From positions 13,392,001 to 13,456,000 of the forward strand of contig NC_091053.1 in NCBI RefSeq assembly GCF_963966145.1: 64,000 bases of DNA. Reading direction: 5' to 3'. Below are positions 1 to 10,000 of the stretch, in pieces. The number at the start of each line of letters is the position of its first letter. Positions within the stretch are counted from its first letter, which is position 1. The DNA is from Tenebrio molitor (Eukaryota > Arthropoda > Insecta > Coleoptera > Tenebrionidae). The notes under the pieces were generated by a model, which was given only the letters and a program-made list of their open reading frames with translations, had not been told where the DNA came from and did not search any database. A program made the position numbers and the translations under genes.

Positions 1-429
1 TATACTGTGAATAAGGGTGGACCCAGAGCTGACCCTCGTGATACGCCGTACTGTGGAAGAAGTATTTCTACATTTACATAAGTTTAAAGTTGAAATAGAG
101 GAGTTTTTGATTTTTCTGTCGTAAAACTCAGAGGTGAGTGTATATTTTTCTGGGTGGACAGTAATTTGACCGTTGTTATTTTTAAAAGCAAAAAAGGCGA
201 TTGGATCAGTACTAAACAATAACGAATTTTTCAGTTGATTTCAGAATAGTTATTTAGACATGTGTTAGAAGTGCAACTTTTTTTCATAAGTGTGGAAGTT
301 TATAAAACGAGCCGTAGGCGAGTTGAATAAACCACACGCGTGAAAAAAAAGCACGCTAATTAATATTAATATACTAATATATTATATATATTAATATACT
401 AGTTGTTGATAAAAAAAAATTATATTCCA
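1..429. other. AT-rich intergenic sequence, no gene seen
   Basis: No open frame with recognisable homology and no splice-linked exons were seen. Around 303-340 is a short 'cgagccgtaggcgag' motif resembling the loop of the CGAG-type hairpin repeats found elsewhere in the window (for example near 12,390), so a decayed copy of such a repeat may be present. Confidence 0.5.
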
Positions 430-1156
430 TTAAGCATGAACTGGAGTAACAATCTCAGCAAAAAGTTGCGGAATTCTTATAATGCTATGAAACGTTTATT
501 ACGAGAAATCAATATTTGAAAAAATAGTTTTTAATTTTTGGAAACGAATTGTAATGAGTTGCAAGTAAATTTTGTGTTTATTTTCTTGATATTTAGATAA
601 TTACTTACATGTGATTTTACAATATTTTGACTAAGACTGTACGTGAAAGTAAACAAAAGCACACTGAATTTCAATTTTCATTGATTTCTGTTAAAGTTCT
701 TAACGTAACTGCAGTAAAACGTGCGATATGAGTGTAATGTTGCATACCGACGTCAATTATATGCATTTTGTTCACTTTTATTGAAATTAAAACAGATACA
801 TAACCTCAAAAACCATGTTTTTCCACATGTAATTGGCGATTACAAGGAAAATCCTCCACCAGCTTTTTTTGTAAATTCATTAGAAAATTCTACGATATCG
901 ATACTTTATGTGTGAAAAATTTAAGAAAAATTGGCCTTTTTGAAATATGTTTTTTATCAATTTTTATGCGACCATTGCTCCATTTCTCATAAGAACACGT
1001 GTAAAATATCCCGAAACTTTAAAAGGTAATAACTTTAAAATTCCTCGATCAAATTTTTTTAAATTTGGCACAGTACTTTAGAATGGATGAAAGGACTATT
1101 GTACCAATTTTAAGCAAATTTCGCCATTTTTCAATGTTACTCCAGTTCATCCTTAA
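430..1156. mobile_element. Candidate TTAA-flanked inverted-repeat element (727 bp)
   Basis: The left end reads TTAAGCATGAACTGGAGTAA and the right end is its near-exact reverse complement, finishing in TTAA at 1153-1156. Matching ends of about 20 bp bounded by TTAA fit a piggyBac-like target duplication, but the termini lack the usual piggyBac CCC start and the interior has no transposase. It may be a non-autonomous element or another foldback that happens to end in TTAA. Confidence 0.45.
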
Positions 1157-1526
1157 ATCTAAACCTATTTTATCAGTTGTGGTAACTAAGGAAACGTTAT
1201 ATGTTTATTGAAATTATCTTTTTTGTCAGTTTTATGTCAAGCTCGATAAAAGCGAAAATGAGTGATTCAGACGAAGATCCTGAAATTACTAGTGGACTAA
1301 GGAAAGGTGGATTTAATGTTACTCATTGTTCTAATTGTTATTTTAATTTTCATTTTAATTAATTACTTCTTTGTAGAATATGTATCGTTCATTCATGGAT
1401 TAAAACCAAACAGTTAAAAAAAAGTTGATGACGTCATACATTTTTTTGCCTAAGTGAAAAAAGTGACACTTCTAACACTAAAATCAGTGAAAAAAAATTA
1501 ACTTATTTTAATGAAATAAAAAAAAA

Positions 1527-1872
1527 TACAGGGCAAGTCACATAAGGCTTATTTCTGAATTTATTTTGTACGCAACCAAAAATACTAATGACGCTGACTA
1601 CTTGATACCATTTATAATCTGATTTAATTTAGTAATCAACGTAGGTATGTAATTTGGCTAAAAATGTCACAATGACGTTTTCCTGTTCTGATTAATGAAA
1701 TCAAAAATTAAATTCATCAACTGTCATTTTGACATTTTTAGCCAAATTACATACCTACGTGGATTACTAAATAAAATCACATTATAAATGGTATCAAGTG
1801 GTCAGTGTAATTAGTACTCTTAGTTGCGTACAAAATAAATTCAGAAATAAACCTTATGTGACTTGCCCTGTA
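1527..1872. mobile_element. Palindromic MITE, TACAGGGCAAG termini (346 bp)
   Basis: The ends TACAGGGCAAGTCACATAAG and its reverse complement pair, and pairing continues through most of the element, including the block around ATGTAATTTGGCTAAAAATG, leaving a short central loop near 1,690. TA at both ends and CAGGG termini fit a Tc1/mariner-type non-autonomous foldback element. No coding capacity. Confidence 0.8.
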
Positions 1873-1904
1873 TGTTAAAAAATTATTAAATTCCAAATAA
1901 ATTT

Positions 1905-2110
1905 AAATTATCAAAACAAGTTGACAAGTTGTCAAATTTATCAAAATCCGTTCACACAGGAGAAAATTCTCAAATTCTGACAGTGTCGAACAAAAAAGAT
2001 TTTAAGCGATTTGGAGCATTTAAGGGGCTTGTCGAACAAAAAAACGTTGTATTTAACTCGTTCTGGTGTAAATTGGGCCTTTTTTGACACTCGTGGGCCT
2101 TTAAAATATT
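1905..2110. repeat. Copy of the CGAG/GGGC hairpin repeat family
   Basis: Shares long blocks (ATCAAAATCCGTTCACACAG, GAGAAAATTCTCAAATTCTG, ACAGTGTCGAACAA, a GATTTTAAGCGATTTGGAGC-like block and an AACTCGTT...AAATTGGGC block) with 5,805-6,090 and 12,760-12,945. This copy seems to hold one arm and part of the loop. It is a dispersed non-coding family; superfamily unknown. Confidence 0.65.
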
Positions 2111-2153
2111 TAGTTTACTTATTAAATTATGTGTTATTGATACTCATTAAATA

Positions 2154-2475
2154 TACAGGGTTATTATAAATTATTGTAGTCCAAATAGGTTTAAAAACTG
2201 AATGTAAAATTTATGGTTGCCACTCCAGATAAAAAACATCACAATGATGTGAATAAGTGAGTAGGTACACACCGTTCACACACAACAGCAGTAAAATTGG
2301 GTGCAAAACAACTCAATATTTTTCGATTCAATCGTTAATTTAAAAAAAAAAAAAATCGTCACCGCACTTTTCACCTAAAAAAACGACAAAAACTGACAGT
2401 TCTCATGAAAGCGGCAAAAATTTCATAACGTGGGCATGGCTTGCTTCGACTACAATCGTTTATAATAACCCTGTA
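2154..2475. mobile_element. MITE with TACAGGGTTATTATAAA termini (322 bp)
   Basis: Inverted termini of about 30 bp, TACAGGGTTATTATAAA at the left and its exact complement at the right, then imperfect pairing (ATTGTAGTCC with GACTACAAT). The interior has no open frame. TA-flanked, Tc1/mariner-like non-autonomous element by inference. Confidence 0.75.
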
Positions 2476-2897
2476 TTTCTCCACTACAATCGAAGCAAAT
2501 TTCCAAGTTTAACTCCATGAGCGGGGGATTAACAGTAAACTATACTCAATTTCATATAAATGTGCATCTAAGCAAGCCATGAAAATCTGATTTTCTGTTG
2601 GTAGCAAAGCTAAAGCTAGTGACTTTAACTTTCAAAGTTGCTTGCTCTGCGCGAACTCGATTTGCCAAATTTTTAGTTTTTGTCCATTTTAACATTGCTG
2701 ATTTCAAAAGCAATGTTACGTCTTTTTACTGATTAAATTCAAGTAATTCTTATTTGTTTTTGTCTTTGTATTTTTACAAAGTAAAGATTTATTGGACATG
2801 ACCTTCATAAATGTGACTTTTGTAATGTAACTAAATTAAAGGTGCTTTTACAAATGCACAGCTCACTTGATGAACATTTATATGAAATCAATTATAT

Positions 2898-3077
2898 ATA
2901 CTATAGTATATTTTTTCCTGGTAGGCGGTTGAGCGCGCCATTTACAAAATCCTGCAACGAAATGCGACCTCCCTATTGGTTAGTGGAACAGAGTAACCAA
3001 TAGCGAGGTCGTATTTCGTTGCAGGATTTTGTAAATGGCGTGCGCAACCGCCTACCAGGAAAAAATATACTATAGTG
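2898..3077. mobile_element. Near-perfect hairpin element (about 180 bp)
   Basis: The two halves are almost exact reverse complements: ACTATAGTATATTTTTTCCTGGTAGGCGG leads into a block around CATTTACAAAATCCTGCAACGAAAT that is mirrored on the far side. The loop near 2,985 is flanked by CCTATTGGTTA / TAACCAATAG, so even the centre pairs. Short open frames here arise only from the palindrome. Confidence 0.8.
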
Positions 3078-3930
3078 TTGTTGTGAAGCAATAAATCGAA
3101 CGAATAAATACTGGACACCAAGATATCCTGATCTACGTCCTCTTGTAGAAAGAGCACTCTTGCTGAAAACAAACATGTTCAATTATGTGTCGATTAAACA
3201 TTAACAAATGTCATTCCTGTCAAACGGCGGGAAATTCAAACTTTACACTGTTCTAAACGGTTTACTTTTTCCAACGCTTACTCAGCTCAGGATTTCAATT
3301 GAACGCATAATAATATGTAATAATAAAAACGATTTATCTTGACTTCTGTCTTTTCCAACCAATTTTTTTCATTGTCTGCAATGCTTTTTCAATCAATAAA
3401 TGTTATGGTGTTACCCAAAAAATAAAAATATTTAAATAAGGTTAAATGTCTAATTTTCATCAGATTTCTGGATTTTTTAAAAACTCGTTGATGTTAGTTA
3501 TCTGTCGGTTATCTGTCATTGTATTCTCACCACATTACATCACAATTCAGTGCAAATAAACTAAAATCATTTTGATTATGTACTTTTTTTTCAAAATGAT
3601 TTACTTACCTACAATAACTTAGCTGTCATTTAGCATATTTATTATAACATTTTACCAATTTAAAAAAATTCCATTCTCTTCGACGATTTTTATTGTGGGT
3701 TCACTCTCGCCCGTCCACTTTCCCCAAACAATTAATTTGGGGTTCCCAACAATTCCACATGCTCCAAAAAAAATTCCAACGTCCCCTCCACCCAGAAATA
3801 TTCACCCCGCGATAGCACCTGCTGTTGAAACGCGCTCTTATCTCCAGAGGTCAAGAGATTAATCCACGCATGTCGTAACAGCAATTACTGATGGCCGGTA
3901 ATTAACAATTGTGCGGAGTGCGTGCGCAGC
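3078..3930. other. Intergenic sequence upstream of the phospho-lyase gene
   Basis: AT-rich to about 3,680, then more mixed composition. No gene was recognised. The last 200 bp form the immediate upstream region of the TATA-containing promoter at 3,939 and may hold regulatory sites, but no motif can be named with confidence. Confidence 0.5.
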
Positions 3931-3938
3931 CCGAGGAC

Positions 3939-3946
3939 CTATATAG
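3939..3946 (+). promoter_or_regulatory. TATA box of the phospho-lyase gene
   Basis: CTATATAG lies 84 bp upstream of the inferred ATG at 4,030 and is followed about 30 bp later by CA-rich sequence suitable for a start site near 3,970, giving a 5' leader of roughly 60 nt. Position and composition, with the surrounding shift out of AT-rich DNA, support a focused RNA polymerase II promoter. The start site itself is inferred. Confidence 0.6.
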
Positions 3947-4029
3947 ACTTGCCCCAGGACGCAACACCCAACACAGCTCCCAAGCTACTCGTCACTTCAC
4001 TTCCGCTTCCAGCTTTCGCCACTTTCCAA

Positions 4030-7000
4030 ATGGAACACCTCTCCAAGAAAGAAACCATCGCCCTCAGGGACAAACACATCGGGTAAGAAAATTCACATTT
4101 TCTCCTCCACTACGCCCACCTCCGTCGCATCGACCCGCGGGGCGCGCCCCGAACCGTGCGTCGGAATTTTCCGGTCGATCGTTTCCCGTGGAAAGTCCTG
4201 CAGGATGATTTTTGCTTGCAGGAAGTCCTGCCAGCTGTTCTTCCGGCAGGACCCGCTCAAGATCGTGAGAGCCCAAGCCCAGTACATGTTCGACGAGAAA
4301 GGCGACCAATTCCTGGACTGCATCAACAACGTTGCACATGGTGAGTGGAGTTTTTTTTTTGGAAATTCTTCGGGTCACGTGATCGCTGGCCGAGTTGTTG
4401 CCCCCGATCTGAGCAGTTTCGGCTCGACTTGGATCATAAATCGATACAAAATCTCGATCGACCGGATTTTGATCGCCTCAGATCTTATCAATCAGGACGA
4501 TACCCAAGTGACACTCGAACGATAAAGTCATTGCTGTTAATAATGTATTTTTAGATTTATTTTCAACTTTATACGAAAGGGTGCACGGCATCCAGGCCGG
4601 ATTTATCTACAATTATCGATATTTCCTTTAGCAAATACTACATATTCTATTATGTATTATTAATTATCATTTATTTTCTGTTGTCCTCTTTTGGAACAAT
4701 TCCATTAACAAAGTAGACAAATTAAACACTAGTGCCAGAAAGTAATATCGACGGTGACCTTGAAAGTCACACGCTAACTGTTTCCATTTAAATTAATTTG
4801 TGACAAGACAATTTGAGATTATTTTTAAACCGCAGTTTCTCACTTGAATCCGAACAAGAAAAAACATTTGCTCATTGTAAAAATTCTAAACGTTGCATTT
4901 GTTTATCTTTTGTTTATATTTACTTGTGATAGAGCAAGAATGCCATTACTGTGGTAATTACTGTCGGTCTGCTTTGTCTTCGTTCTTTTCTTTTCGTTAT
5001 TTACAAGTTTTTCGTTGGCAGCTGCTGCGTAATGTCGTTTGTATTTTGTGACCTTGAAATTGTTTCCTCTAGTTGCAAAGTTCCCCAATATAAATATTTT
5101 TTCGTGCTGCTCATCGATCACTGTTAATTGACAGTAAAAAAAATATATTTTGTCTTGTTGAAAGTGGATATGTCAAAATGTCGAATGGATTTTTTTTTGA
5201 GGAAAGGAATTGTACATTTCTCTCTGTCATTTGGAACGTGAAAGTCGGGGTCATTAACGACGAAACTGAATTTAGCAAACTGTTTACCGATTCATTGGAA
5301 TGTCCAAAGCGTGATCTGTGCTGACTGTATAAAATTTTGTATTATTTTATCGTGTCAAAGGATAAAAGTTAACAATCTCGCTGACAAATATACGAGAGTG
5401 GTTCATTATTTATTCTCCCAGCTGTTTTGTTAATTTTGTTTATAAGTAAATTCAAAAAAGTTGCGGATTGTCAAAATTAAATTTTTGATAAAATCTTTGT
5501 TTGGGTTGTACCGGGTGACTTTTAGTGATTGAAATTATTTTTGTTCAGTTGGCAACACATTTACGATTTTATGTTGGTACACTTGACGGTCAAATTCAAA
5601 TATGACAATATAAAAGTCAAAATAAATCAAACTGTCATTATTTATTTCTAGAATCTTACCTAGAAAGCGAATCAATAGACAAATGACTAGGCGTACCAAT
5701 TATTCGGAAGTGCCAACTCACTAAATTTATGTCAATAATTAAAAGTCACCCAGTATTATTTGTCCATTAATGCTTTCTCTCTAGAGTGTACGCTCGTCAA
5801 ATGTAGTAATAATAGTAGTTTATTTGACGAGTTCTTGTGTAAATTGGGTTTTTTTGGCACGAGTGGGCGAGTGAAACGAGCGTTTTAAAGGCCCACGAGT
5901 GCCAAAAAAGCCCAATTGACACACAAACGAGTTGAATACAACGTTTTTTTGTTCGACGAGCCCCTTTTAAAGGCTCCAAATCGCTTAAAATCTTTTAAAT
6001 TAGCTTGACGTTTCGTTTTGACAAGTGGTGACATTTATCAAAATCCGTTCACATAGGAGAAAATTCTCAAATTCTGACAGTGTCGAACAAGAAAATAAAT
6101 TTAGGTTATGTTTTAATTTTAAACATTGTTTTTAACGTTTTTTAACACACTGTGATTTACCAAATCTTTTAACAAAATATGATTTTAAAGCGATCTGCTT
6201 GCCAATATCAAGTTTAAACAAACCACGAATGGAGGTTTGTCTTCCTTCTGCTTTTTCTTTTGTCTAGCATTCGTTTTTTTTTTTGTTGATAATGACTTAT
6301 GAAGACTTAACTGAAGAATATCCATTTCGCTGTCCGAATCTGCTTCTTCCCTTCTTCTTCCTCTTCTTACTGAACCTCCTCTTCAGGGTGCTCAGAATCA
6401 ACAACAATTAATTAATTCATCTACTCGTATGATATACTCTTTATCTGATGGTATTGTTTCAATAATTTCATGAGTATCATCAGAATATAAAGCTTAAAAA
6501 CCATAGGCACCAACAGGGTAACATGAAAGTAACTAGTGACTTAACTAACCTAAAAAGTACAATTTTGTTTATGACCGTCCGTATGTTTCAGGTGTCTAAA
6601 AAATGCTGAATTTGGCATTAAATAACCCTAGAAAAGTAGAAAACATTTTTTTTTTTGTTATCTTCACCATTGCAGGGTCATTTGTCATTACTCATTAGGT
6701 AATTCGGTCGTTATTGTTCTTGTCCATTTGTTATTTTTCTTATTTCATCTGCAAATGTCATAATTGTTCTTTTTTACATTTTTCAAACTGAATACAACAA
6801 TTTTTGTTATTTTTTTACCTCTTATAATACTTTCCACTTTGACCACCAAAATTCAAAAATTGAACCTTCTGCTCTCTAAAAATTCGAATTGTCCATTTTT
6901 TGACATCTGAAAGGTGTCAAATAACATCTAAAAAAATCTCGACTTTAAGCCACGCGTTATAAATCTAATTTTGAGGAAACATTTTTTAAATATGCTGAAT

Positions 7001-10000
7001 ATTTAATAGAGAAGTGCCAAAGTAATTTGATACCCTTAGAAAAAAAAAATCTTTTTTATCTTCACAATTCTAGCTCCATGAAAGTACACTTATTGTTTGT
7101 CATTAGCTACTCGTTGCATTATTATTATTATGCCTACATATACAGGGTGATTCATATAGTATCATACAAACTTTAACCGGTGGTAGATTCCGACCCCTAG
7201 AGACTCTTACAAAAATGTCTAGGTTCTAACGTTAAAATTGTTGAAGATAAAGCGTGTTGAAGAGTGTACTACCACCTTTTAAGAACCGCAGAAAAATGAA
7301 AATATTTTACGTTGAAACAAACTGCCGGGGTGATTCGAAGGAATTATTGTCAAAATGAAATTAAAGCGACCTTTATAATACCAACATTTTCTCTATAGCA
7401 ACAATTGTTTGCCTGTATTATGACATTCATGACATCTGTTATACAGCGTGATCAACAATGACTGAGTCTATTGGCAACGAAACAATTGAAAAATATTGGT
7501 GTTTTTTTGTTTCGTAATTGGTACTGACACGAAATTAAAAAAAAAATAGGTCATGTCGGTTATGTGATAAGGAAGATAGCTGGCACTCAGTGACAGCCAA
7601 GATACAATAAATGGTGAAAATGTAAAGTGTAAAAACCATTTTAATAAATAAACCACCGCCGTCTTGATGATTGACATATTTTACTATAGATCTGCCTGGG
7701 CAAAGCTTTAGTGCCTCTGATCCCCACGGCGCCACTTCTGGGGGGAATGTCACTAAATAATCATAACCTCACAAACTAATCTGATGAATTCACTGAAGTT
7801 GTCAAAGTGCAGTGTCAAAGAGTGTCACACTTTAAAAGCACCTTTAATAACAAACATATTTTATTCATTTTGTTGATGTTAGATCTGTGTGGTGTTTCTG
7901 GTTTTTAGTATTTTGCTGTTAGTGTTTATGAACTGGCTTGGCTTTTTTATCATATGTACTAGAACTGATATTGCGGTAAATGCAGCAACACCACATTCCG
8001 TTAATTGTAAACCTATTCCTAGAAAAATATTAAAAATATAATCTCAAACTTGTATTTGCAGTACATTTATTATTTTATTGTTTTCAACTGTCACAAGTTC
8101 TCATTTTTCTCCTTTGTAAACTGCCTCCTAACTGCTCTAAAGCAAAAAATAGCAGATATCCAACCGTTCCCCTAGACAACACATTCAAAGTGACATTTCT
8201 TGAAAAATTTGTCAAAACTGTCAAAAGCAAATGCGAAATCATTTTTAATAGATTTGGAAGCTTTGGGGACGTCGCCGTCGTTTTAAACAATAAAATTTTG
8301 TATGCAACTCGTTTCTGTGCAAATTGGGCAATTAGAAAAGCCCAATTTACACAGAACCTCATTGCATAAATAACTATTACCATTATGTTAATCAGTCATT
8401 TCCTAAGCAGGTCATTTCAGATAAAGATGAGCCAATAACAAAACAATTATATTTGCTTAATTAATCCGTGCCATTTTTCGTGGAAATGAGTGACTGGTAA
8501 GTTATTACAATTAAAGTAAAGTAGATATCATTTATTACTGGATAACTACGCATGACTGCATGCATCATGCAGATGCATGTGTGTGGAGTGTGAACTGCAT
8601 GTCAAAATTATCACGATCCCCGTGAGGTTGTCACATATTTGAAGCATGACAGTTAGTTGCTAACAGCAACCCCCTAAAACAACCCCAAACGTCAGAATCA
8701 TGAGAACTAGGGGATTTTTCGGTCTACGCCCAGGCCGGTATAGACTCTCTGACTATCCAGCAGGTGGTGAAATAAACTATCACAAAAATTAACCTTTTAT
8801 GGTTAATTTCAAATTTGCCTATCAACAATCCCAAAGCTGACAACCGGAAATGCGTTTAGATTGCAGTGGTACCAAAACCATTCAAATTTTCATTGTTACC
8901 AACAGATTCAGTCATTCTTGATTACGCCATACACTGGACGTAAAGTGGAATAAATAGTTAATAAATTAGCGAAGAATGGCATTTAGTAATAATGAAATGA
9001 CCGATATGGTAATTTTTGCCAAGTTTTGATGTATGAGTCAATATTTTATTGTTAAGAGCCTTTTGAATTCGGCATGTGCCACTGGTTAAAATATGTATGA
9101 AACTATATGAATCACCCTGTATGTTCGGATGAAAGAAAAATACAATTAAAATTATTGTTGTTCATCTGCTATTTTTCTTATTTCTTCTGAAAAACTCACT
9201 ATTATTCCTTTTTTTTTGAGATGTTACATACTGTCGCGAGCAATAAATTTTGGTCGTCAATGTCATTTCAAAATTTGGTTAGATTGTCACAAATTTAAAA
9301 AAATTCCCTGCCTGATTATGCCCATGTCAACAAAGTGTCAAAAAAATGAGAACAAAATGACAATTAATGTCATACAACATGATGATAGGTTATGACATTT
9401 ACGACTGTTTTACAATGGAGCATTTTCGATTGCGTCAAAGAATGACCTTGACGACCAAAATTTATTGCTGGCCACTCTACGTAATTATTACATAAGATGA
9501 TTATTTTTTATTTTTGTCACATCACAGGGCGTCTGATTCCAATTTTGGACATCTCACATCTGTCAAATTACATCGAAAAAAATCTCAACTAACACAAAGC
9601 CACAGAGAGATGCTAAAGTATTGTGATACCCTTAATAAGAAGTTTTCTTTTTTATCTTCGGGTACAATAAGATTTTTTTGAAATTTATATACCATTTCAA
9701 TTTTATTCATTATTTTACGTATAATTGACGCTATTTTGCTTTTTTTTCCTTCGAGTATAATGCAGTGCAGTGAGTTCGCCTCGCGCTTATCTCTCTCTTC
9801 GCGGAAACTTTCAAATAAAAATCCAACATCTCGTATTCTTCGTTGTACAATTCTCTCGGAATCTTCACGTATGTTACTTTCGACTGACCGCGATTCACCG
9901 CCAGTCTCCCTGCAAGTTTTTCTGCGCCTCCACTCGTTCGTTGCCAAATTTGAACGTTTTTTTTTTTGTCCAGTGGGCCACTGCCACCCCGCCGTCGTCG

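Larger units (their letters stand above)
7141..9121. mobile_element. Inverted-repeat element, TACAGGGTGATTCATATAG termini (about 2 kb)
   Basis: The first 45 bp (TACAGGGTGATTCATATAGT, then CATACA and TTTAACCGGTGG) are mirrored at 9,075-9,121. The interior contains another inverted-repeat element (7,442-8,931), so the outer element is probably a short MITE of about 490 bp expanded by insertion. No transposase frame was found. Confidence 0.7.
6590..9720. repeat. Diverged direct duplication inside intron 2, second copy split by transposons
   Basis: A block with TATTTTTCTTATTTC(A/T)TCTG followed by CATCT...AAAAAATCTCGACT and ATACCCTTA...TTTTTTATCTTC appears at 6,600-7,070 and again in pieces at about 7,020-7,140 plus 9,122-9,230 plus 9,480-9,660. 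The second copy is interrupted by the element at 7,141-9,121 and the MITE at 9,230-9,478. Copies are diverged, so this is an old intronic tandem duplication. Confidence 0.5.

Noticed and set aside
1258..1366. ATG followed by an acidic MSDSDEDPEITSGLRKGG frame, possible first exon
   Set aside because: Only about 20 codons look protein-like, no linked downstream exon or family was recognised, and the surroundings are repeats.
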